This document shows, piece by piece, positions 58,427-64,000 of a stretch of 64,000 nucleotides of DNA. The first letter of the stretch is position 1. Every line of letters starts with the position of its first letter. The DNA comes from Devosia ginsengisoli (lineage in GTDB: Bacteria > Pseudomonadota > Alphaproteobacteria > Rhizobiales > Devosiaceae), in assembly GCF_024707105.1 (NCBI RefSeq), contig NZ_JANQAJ010000009.1:310001-374000 (forward strand). The letters run 5' to 3'. The position numbers were made by a program, and so were the translations under genes. The notes under the pieces are model-generated. The model was not told where the DNA came from. It saw nothing but the letters and a program-made list of their open reading frames with translations, and did not search any database.

Positions 58427-60016
58427 GTGACCACCTTCGAAAACACCCTCAATGCCGATGGCGCCCTGATCGTGGGCGCGGGGCTGGCCGGCCTGTTCAC
58501 CGCGCTCAAACTGGCGCCGCGCCCCGTGACCGTATTGTCGCCCAAGCCGCTGGGCACCGGCGCCTCCTCGGCCTGGGCGCAGGGCGGCGTGGCAGCGGCG
58601 GTGGGCGAAGGCGACAGCAGCCATGCCCACGCCCTCGATACCGAAATGGCCGGCGCCGGCATTGTCGACCATGGCACGGCCGAAAGCGTCACCGCCGAAG
58701 CTGCCGCCCGCATCGAGGACCTGGCCCGCTGGGGCACCCCCTTCGACCGCGACGATTTCGGCCATTACGAACTGGGCCGCGAAGCCGCCCATTCCGCCAA
58801 TCGCATCGTCAAGGTCGAAGGCGACCGCGCCGGCTGGGCCATCATGCAAGCCATCATCGCCGAGGTGCGCCGCACGCCCTCCATCCGCGTGGTGGAAGGC
58901 ATCACCGCCCTCAGCCTTGCCCGTGACAATGGCCGCATTGTCGGTGTGTTCTGCCGCCGGCTGGGCGATCGCTATTCCGAACCGGTCTTCATCCGCGCCC
59001 GTGCCACCGTGCTGGCGGCAGGCGGCCTGGGCGGGCTCTATGCCGTCACCACCAATCCGCCCGGCGTACGCGGCCACGCCATGGGCCTGGCGGCGCGGGC
59101 GGGCGCGCTGATCGCCGATGCCGAATTCGTGCAGTTCCACCCCACGGCAATCGCCACCGGCGCCGACCCGGCGCCACTGGCGACCGAGGCCCTGCGCGGC
59201 GAGGGGGCCATCCTGGTCAATGACCTTGGCGAGCGTTTCATGCCCGCCATCCACCCCGATGCCGAGCTGGCCCCGCGCGATGTCGTCGCCCGCGCCAATT
59301 TCCGGCAGATACAGGCCGGGCGGAAAGTGTTCCTCGATACGCGGCAGGTGCTGGGTGAGGCCATCCTCACCCGCTTCCCGACCGTTTCCAAATATTGCCG
59401 CGACGCGGGCATCGACCCGGTGACCGGCCTGATCCCAGTCACTCCGGCCGCCCATTTCCACATGGGCGGCGTCAAGGTCGATGAGCGGGGCCGCTCGTCC
59501 CTGCCCGGCCTCTGGGTCTGCGGCGAAGCCAGTTGCACCGGCCTGCATGGCGCCAATCGCCTGGCCTCCAACTCGCTGCTCGAAGCCACGGTCTACGGCG
59601 CCCGCATCGCCGAAGACATTGGCGGACTGGAGCCGTCCCGCGAACTCGCGCCATTCATGGGCATCGAATGGGACGAAATCGAAGGCCAGAAAGCCGAGGA
59701 TGTGCTGCGCGGAACCGTAGCGGTGCAGGATTTGCGCCGCATCATGACGGACCTGGTGGGCGTCGAGCGCAATGCCGAAGGCCTGCGACAGGCCCTGCGT
59801 GGCATTGCTCACCTGGAAGCCACCGCCGAACAGGTCACCAGCGCCTATCTCAACATGACCACATCGGCCACTCTGGTCGCCGCTGCCGCACTCAAGCGCA
59901 CCGAAAGCCGCGGCGGCCATTTCCGCACGGATTACCCGGAGACGGATGACCAGCACTGGGAACACCACACCACGATGGCGCTGGAGGAAGCGCTGGCGAT
60001 CCGCGCCAGCGCCTGA
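58427..60016 (+). CDS. nadB: L-aspartate oxidase
   Basis: A 529-residue FAD enzyme with the dinucleotide motif GAGLAG (17-22), GASSAWAQGGVAAAVG, the active-site HPTAIATG, the succinate-dehydrogenase-like GGLGGLYAVTTNPPG and HFHMGGVKVDERGRSSLPGLWVCGE. It oxidises aspartate to iminoaspartate, which NadA uses. The GTG at 58427 follows CCGGAG with 7 bases spacing. It is downstream of nadA and the HNH-like gene. nadC, which usually follows, is not seen here. Confidence 0.94.
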   Translation: MTTFENTLNADGALIVGAGLAGLFTALKLAPRPVTVLSPKPLGTGASSAWAQGGVAAAVGEGDSSHAHALDTEMAGAGIVDHGTAESVTAEAAARIEDLARWGTPFDRDDFGHYELGREAAHSANRIVKVEGDRAGWAIMQAIIAEVRRTPSIRVVEGITALSLARDNGRIVGVFCRRLGDRYSEPVFIRARATVLAAGGLGGLYAVTTNPPGVRGHAMGLAARAGALIADAEFVQFHPTAIATGADPAPLATEALRGEGAILVNDLGERFMPAIHPDAELAPRDVVARANFRQIQAGRKVFLDTRQVLGEAILTRFPTVSKYCRDAGIDPVTGLIPVTPAAHFHMGGVKVDERGRSSLPGLWVCGEASCTGLHGANRLASNSLLEATVYGARIAEDIGGLEPSRELAPFMGIEWDEIEGQKAEDVLRGTVAVQDLRRIMTDLVGVERNAEGLRQALRGIAHLEATAEQVTSAYLNMTTSATLVAAAALKRTESRGGHFRTDYPETDDQHWEHHTTMALEEALAIRASA

Positions 60017-60038
60017 CCGCCCGGCGCGGAAACCCGGG

Positions 60039-61016
60039 TTACTTTCCGAGTACGGCGTCGACCTCGGCGCGGGTCGGTGGCTTGCAGCCCTTGCGACCGC
60101 AATTGATACCCGCCACGACGGCGCCGAAACGCAGCATGTCGGATAGGGCGCCATCGCCCAGCCCGTCGAGCTTGCCGGGCTTGAGCAGCCCGCGCTCATG
60201 CAGCCACGAGAGGATGCCTGCCATGAGGCTGTCGCCCGCCCCCACCGTGTCGCCGAAAACTGGCGGTGCATAAATCGCTGCCTGCGCCTTGCCAGCTTTG
60301 GTGAAAGCCCGCGAACCTTTCTCGCCCAGGGTCACCACCACGAGCTGGCAATTGGGTCGCGCCAGCAGGTCCGCCACATGCTGCTCGATGCTCCTGGTGC
60401 TGTCGAGCGCATCGAGGTCTTCCTCCGACACCTTCACCACATGGGCCAGGTCGAGGAAGGTAGCGAGCCGGGCCTTGTAGCCGGCGAAATCGTCCACCAG
60501 GCTCGGCCGCACATTGGGGTCGATGGAAATCGTCGCGCCCTTGGCGATGGCCGCCTTGACGATATCGAGCCAGATGGCTGCCTCGTCCGGCTTGATCGGG
60601 CAGAAGCCGCCGATCTGGTAGAGGTCGAGTTGTTCGGGCAAAGCCGCGATGCCTTTTTCCGCTTCGATCGCGCCGTCGGCGGAGCGGTAGAAGCCATAGC
60701 GGGCATTGCGATTGGCATCGAAATTGATCACGGCCAGCGTGGTATAGTCCTTGACGCGCTCGCTCAGCAGGGGCTTGACGCCGGCCTCGCCGAGCGGCCC
60801 GAGCAAGTAGTCGCCGAACGCATCGGCCGAGATGGGGCATAGAAAGCCGGTGGGATTGCCGAGTTTGGCCAGAGCGATGGCGCAATTATAGGGCGAGCCG
60901 CCCGGATGGGCCGTCATCACGATCTGGTTCTCGCCGTCACGACCGATCAGCGCACCATCGGGCAGCGCCACTTCGGCCTTGAGATCGATCAGGCTTTCCC
61001 CACCAACCACGAACAT
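60039..61016 (-). CDS. PfkB family carbohydrate kinase (fructokinase-like)
   Basis: A 325-residue ribokinase-fold kinase. It starts MFVVGGESLIDLK and has the GGSPYNCAIALAKLG substrate segment (near 45-60), the anion-hole and catalytic GDTVGAGDSLMAG (D about residue 255), and a C-terminal GVVAGINCGRKG. It resembles fructokinases, though ketodeoxygluconate or other sugar kinases of the family cannot be excluded. The ATG at 61016 follows GGGGAGGG. It is divergent from a TRAP transporter and could act on the imported compound. Confidence 0.86.
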   Translation of the reverse strand: MFVVGGESLIDLKAEVALPDGALIGRDGENQIVMTAHPGGSPYNCAIALAKLGNPTGFLCPISADAFGDYLLGPLGEAGVKPLLSERVKDYTTLAVINFDANRNARYGFYRSADGAIEAEKGIAALPEQLDLYQIGGFCPIKPDEAAIWLDIVKAAIAKGATISIDPNVRPSLVDDFAGYKARLATFLDLAHVVKVSEEDLDALDSTRSIEQHVADLLARPNCQLVVVTLGEKGSRAFTKAGKAQAAIYAPPVFGDTVGAGDSLMAGILSWLHERGLLKPGKLDGLGDGALSDMLRFGAVVAGINCGRKGCKPPTRAEVDAVLGK

Positions 61017-61189
61017 GCAGATGCCCTCCCCGGCGAATGCTGTGCCACCGAGGCGCAACCGGCAGCGACATAGCATTTTTGCCGGGCCTGTCACCAGCGG
61101 CGTGAGCATATGCCCAGCCGGCGGGCGCGATCCTCTTGCCTACCCACTATTACGGGCTCGGCTCCACTTCCTCCCAGGCGCACCGTTGT

Positions 61190-61252
61190 GGCGCAAGCGC
61201 CTTTCCCATATCGGTCGGCTATATGTCGGACGCATCTTGCGATGGTTAACCA
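61190..61252. promoter_or_regulatory. Candidate operators before the TRAP genes
   Basis: GGCGC-AA-GCGCC at 61190-61201 and the perfect palindrome TGGTTAACCA at 61243-61252, which has the TGGT-N2-ACCA form common for GntR-type regulators. They lie in the 318-base gap between the divergent kinase and TRAP genes. Binding protein unknown. Confidence 0.4.
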
Positions 61253-61297
61253 GCCGTGTTCACCTGATCGCCTGATGCCGTCAAACGGCTCAAGAAT

Positions 61298-61315
61298 GCC
61301 GGGAAACATCCCGGC
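61298..61315 (+). other. Leader hairpin just before the TRAP ribosome site
   Basis: GCCGGGA/TCCCGGC, a perfect 7-bp stem with an AACA loop, ending about 6 bases before the GAGGGGAGG ribosome site of dctQ. It could stabilise the mRNA or tune translation. Confidence 0.45.
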
Positions 61316-61334
61316 GGGGAGAGGGGAGGATGAT

Positions 61335-61898
61335 ATGCAAGCCCTTGCTTTGCTTGTCCGCACGATCAGCGGTCTGAACCGCATCGTCGGCGAAGTGCTG
61401 TCATGGCTGGCGCTCGGATGCGTGCTGGTCTGCTTCGCGGTTGTCGTGGAGCGCTATGTTTTCAACTCATCCACATTGTGGATGCAGGACCTCTATGTCT
61501 GGCTGGGTGGCGCCATGTTCACCGGTGTCGCTGGCTTCGCGCTGATGCGCGACGACCATGTACGTGTCGACATTTTCTACCGCCCCGCACCGGTGCGAAA
61601 GAAGGCCATGGCAGACCTGTTCGGCGTCGCTTTCTTCCTGCTGCCCTTCATCTATGTCGTGTTTCACTACGCCTGGCCCGCGGTGGCGCGCTCGTGGAGC
61701 TATCAAGAGGGCTCCGCCAATTTCGGCGGCATGCCGGGGCTCTTCGTGCTCAAGGGCTTCATCATCCTGTTCTGCGCGCTGGTCGGCCTGCAGGGTCTGG
61801 CCATGGGTGCGCGCGCTATCCTAGCGCTGACCAACCGCGAGGACCTGCTGCCCGATAACCTGCGCTATGGCGCCAACGACGCCAAGGAAGCGCACTGA
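61335..61898 (+). CDS. TRAP transporter small permease (DctQ family)
   Basis: A 187-residue membrane protein with four hydrophobic helices, the usual DctQ layout. The conserved segment is ERYVFNSSTLWMQDLYVWLGGAMFTGVAGFALMRDDHVRVDI: a helix pair joined by an acidic motif. It follows GGGGAGG. Its TGA overlaps the ATG of the large permease, so both are coupled. The substrate (an organic acid) is unknown. Confidence 0.9.
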   Translation: MQALALLVRTISGLNRIVGEVLSWLALGCVLVCFAVVVERYVFNSSTLWMQDLYVWLGGAMFTGVAGFALMRDDHVRVDIFYRPAPVRKKAMADLFGVAFFLLPFIYVVFHYAWPAVARSWSYQEGSANFGGMPGLFVLKGFIILFCALVGLQGLAMGARAILALTNREDLLPDNLRYGANDAKEAH

Positions 61899-63289
61899 TG
61901 GATCCTGTTCTCATTGGCGAACTTCTCTCCGGCCTCATGTTCGTTGGCGTTATCGGCGTGCTCATGCTGGGCTTCCCCGTCGCCTTTTCCCTGGCTGGCA
62001 CGGCCCTGATTTTTGGCCTCGTCGGCTGGTTCCTGGGTGTCTATGACCCCTCAAACTACGGCTCACTGGTCGGTCGCTATATCGGCATGATGACCAATGA
62101 AGTGCTGGTGGCCGTGCCGCTTTTTATCTTCATGGGTGTGATGCTGGAGCGATCCGGCATCGCCGAACAATTGCTGCTCACCATGGGCAAGCTCTTCGGC
62201 AATCTGCGCGGAGGCCTGGGTCTTTCGGTTATCGTGGTGGGTGCACTGCTCGCCGCCTCGACCGGTGTGGTCGGCGCTACCGTGGTCACCATGGGGCTCA
62301 TCTCCCTGCCCGCCATGCTGCGCGCCGGCTATGATCCCAAGCTGGCCACCGGCGTCATCTGCGCCTCCGGCACGCTGGGCCAGATCATCCCTCCCTCTAC
62401 CGTCCTCATTTTCATGGGCGACATGCTCTCGGGTATCAATGCCCAGGTGCAGATGGAGCAAGGCAATTTCGCGCCCGAACCGGTCTCGGTAGGCGCGCTG
62501 TTCGCCGGCGCCATCATTCCCGGCCTGCTGCTGGTCGCGCTGTATGCCGCCTGGGTAATCTTCAAGGCGATAACCGACCCCAAATCCTGCCCGGCGACAC
62601 CCGTACCGGAGGCCGAGAAGGCCGGCCTCATGCGCGAGGTTTTCGTTGCCCTCGTGCCGCCTCTGCTACTGATCGTGGCCGTGCTCGGTTCGATCCTGGC
62701 CGGTATTGCCACCCCTACCGAGGCCGCATCCGTGGGTTCGGTCGGTGCGATGATCCTGGCCGCCCTGCGCGGGAAGCTGGGCCTCACCATCCTGCGTCAG
62801 GCGGTGATTTCGACGGCCACCATCACCTCGATGGTGTTTATCATCCTGTTCGGTGCCGCGGTCTTCTCCATCGTCTTCCGCACCATGGGCGGCGACAACC
62901 TGGTTCATGAATTCCTCTCGTCCATGCCGGGCGGGGCGATCGGCGCCACGATCATCGTGATGTTCATCATGTTCCTGCTCGGCTTCATCCTGGACACGTT
63001 CGAGATCATCTTCATCGTGATCCCCATCACCGCGCCGGTACTGCTGGCCCTGGGTGTCGATCCGATCTGGCTGGGCGTGATGGTGGGCGTGAACCTGCAG
63101 ACCAGCTTCCTGACCCCACCCTTCGGCTTCTCGCTGTTCTACCTGCGCGGCGTAGCCCCGGCCCGCGTGACGACAGGCATGATCTATCGGGGCGTCGTGC
63201 CCTTCGTGATCCTGCAACTGACGGGACTGATCATCCTGTTCATCTTCCCGCAGCTCATCACCTGGCTGCCCGATCTGATCTACCACTGA
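61898..63289 (+). CDS. TRAP transporter large permease (DctM family)
   Basis: A 463-residue membrane protein with about 12 helices, the family's usual size. Signature segments include VAVPLFIFMGVMLERSGIAE, LSVIVVGALLAASTGVVGATVVTMG, CASGTLGQIIPPS and PTEAASVGSVGAMI, which line the transport path. It forms the sodium-coupled channel with DctQ. It ends 23 bases before a strong terminator. Confidence 0.94.
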   Translation: MDPVLIGELLSGLMFVGVIGVLMLGFPVAFSLAGTALIFGLVGWFLGVYDPSNYGSLVGRYIGMMTNEVLVAVPLFIFMGVMLERSGIAEQLLLTMGKLFGNLRGGLGLSVIVVGALLAASTGVVGATVVTMGLISLPAMLRAGYDPKLATGVICASGTLGQIIPPSTVLIFMGDMLSGINAQVQMEQGNFAPEPVSVGALFAGAIIPGLLLVALYAAWVIFKAITDPKSCPATPVPEAEKAGLMREVFVALVPPLLLIVAVLGSILAGIATPTEAASVGSVGAMILAALRGKLGLTILRQAVISTATITSMVFIILFGAAVFSIVFRTMGGDNLVHEFLSSMPGGAIGATIIVMFIMFLLGFILDTFEIIFIVIPITAPVLLALGVDPIWLGVMVGVNLQTSFLTPPFGFSLFYLRGVAPARVTTGMIYRGVVPFVILQLTGLIILFIFPQLITWLPDLIYH

Positions 63290-63311
63290 GGCAGGTACGG
63301 TGAACTACAAA

Positions 63312-63345
63312 GGGCCCGGATGGCATTGCCATCCGGGCCCTTTTT
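63312..63345 (+). terminator. Strong rho-independent terminator after dctM
   Basis: A perfect 13-bp stem, GGGCCCGGATGGC (63312-63324) and GCCATCCGGGCCC (63328-63340), 3-base loop, followed by TTTTT. Confidence 0.93.
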
Positions 63346-63366
63346 GCGGCTGTCGCCATCCACAAG

Positions 63367-63400
63367 GAAAGGCCCCATCGCCGACGCGACGGGGCCTTTC
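63367..63400 (-). terminator. Terminator of the convergent dctP gene
   Basis: GAAAGGCCCC (63367-63376) and GGGGCCTTTC (63391-63400) form a perfect 10-bp stem, with a further TCG/CGA pairing inside. On the minus strand it lies 22 bases after the dctP stop and ends in a short T-containing run. Confidence 0.75.
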
Positions 63401-63421
63401 AAGTTCTGGCACTATGCGGGA

Positions 63422-64000
63422 TCAGCTCAGCGTGAAGTATTTCTCGCGGGCCGCCAGGAACAGCGAGTCGGTGCCGTCGGTCTTCTGGCGCACCACGTTG
63501 AAGGCCGCGACGAAGCTCTCGGCCGTCTTCTTGGTGAGGGCATCGCCACCTTCGCGGAGCTCGGCGAGAACTTCGCTGGCAGCCTTGGCACCGGCCTCGA
63601 GGATTTCCTCGGGGAACTGCTTGATCTGCACGCCATGCTCGCTGACCAGCGCTTGCAGGGCGCGCGGGTCGTTGGCGGCGAAGTCAGCCGCTACATTGTC
63701 GTATTCGGCCTGGCAGACATCCTTGACCAGGGCCTGCAAGTCCGCCGGCAGTTCCTGATACTTGGCCTTGTCGACCACGAGTTCGGTGGCCAGGCCAGGT
63801 TCGATGAAGCTGGGGAAGTAGTAATTCTTGGCGATCTGGTAGAAGCCCAGCGCCAGATCGTTATAGGGGCCGACGAATTCGGCGGCGTCCAGCGTACCCG
63901 ACTGCAATGCGGCAAAGATTTCGCCGGCAGCGAGGTTGGTCACCGAGGCACCCAGCTTGGCCCAGACCTGCCCGCCCATGCCCGGCGTGCGGAAGCGCAG
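63422..64000 (-). CDS. TRAP transporter substrate-binding protein (DctP family), C-terminal part
   Basis: The frame is open to the window edge, so the N-terminal signal peptide and first domain are outside. The 192 residues present contain the DctP C-terminal pattern: GGQVWAKLGASVTNLAAGEIFAALQSGTLDAAEFVGPYND, LGFYQIAKNYYFPSF, and a long helix ending with FNVVRQKTDGTDSLF. It belongs to the periplasmic carboxylate-binding protein of TRAP systems, and is probably the partner of the convergent dctQM. The opposite orientation is less common than a dctPQM operon. Confidence 0.9.
   Translation of the reverse strand: MRFRTPGMGGQVWAKLGASVTNLAAGEIFAALQSGTLDAAEFVGPYNDLALGFYQIAKNYYFPSFIEPGLATELVVDKAKYQELPADLQALVKDVCQAEYDNVAADFAANDPRALQALVSEHGVQIKQFPEEILEAGAKAASEVLAELREGGDALTKKTAESFVAAFNVVRQKTDGTDSLFLAAREKYFTLS

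Noticed and set aside
58385-60271. Long antisense frame across nadB
   Set aside because: Shadow of the nadB coding frame; glycine/alanine-rich composition with no motifs.

Overview
The window is GC-rich chromosomal DNA (by eye about 65% G+C) of an alphaproteobacterium in the Hyphomicrobiales, most plausibly a Devosia-like organism. Supporting signs are a CpdR cell-cycle response regulator beside an N-formylglutamate amidohydrolase, a small heat-shock gene behind a ROSE-type RNA thermometer, many periplasmic-binding-protein transporters (one sugar ABC, one Tct, one TRAP) and several families of GC-rich palindromic repeats between genes. I see no phage, plasmid, insertion sequence, rRNA or CRISPR array.

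Layout. 1-4970: tail of a Gfo/Idh/MocA oxidoreductase, a secreted protein, and a LolD/FtsX-type ABC exporter pair. 5556-13074: a same-strand locus encoding a PhyH-type oxygenase, a complete carbohydrate ABC importer (Tat-exported binding protein, two permeases, MalK-type ATPase) and a six-hairpin glycosidase-like protein. 13332-14843: a lone HerA-like ATPase. 14993-21699: tctCBA tricarboxylate transporter genes, divergent from a DctB/DctD-type two-component system. The gap between them carries a consensus sigma-54 promoter pointing at tctC and two matching dyads 33 bp apart. 21888-28517: aldose epimerase, hrpB helicase (frameshifted), then a redox cluster (hydroxypyruvate isomerase, msrB, an FMN-binding PPOX protein, an FMN reductase, an HxlR regulator) in which two intergenic regions share an almost identical 24-bp operator/promoter.

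28581-37970: a phosphodiesterase, two valine tRNAs, cpdR, an N-formylglutamate amidohydrolase, hisN-like phosphatase, alpha/beta hydrolase, a heat-shock gene with a sigma-32-type promoter plus ROSE hairpin, dps, a secreted protein and a methyltransferase. 38697-45758: gltB, gltD and hpt. 45890-50291: SGNH hydrolase, lytic transglycosylase, galE and galU (envelope functions). 50310-56716: outer-membrane barrel protein, NfeD/SPFH pair, a standalone LigD polymerase domain, then eda-modE-modA-modB without modC. 56843-61016: nadA and nadB with a degenerate HNH-like gene between them, then a PfkB kinase. 61335-64000: TRAP dctQM facing a convergent dctP that runs off the window.

Four genes (dctD, hrpB, the SGNH hydrolase, galU) carry six apparent single-base frameshifts, mostly in short C or G runs, which looks more like residual sequencing indels than gene decay. 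Beyond ordinary gene content, the most interesting signals are a roughly 100-bp structured element in three copies with covarying stems, the sigma-54/dyad architecture of the tct locus, and the shared operator of the HxlR redox cluster.
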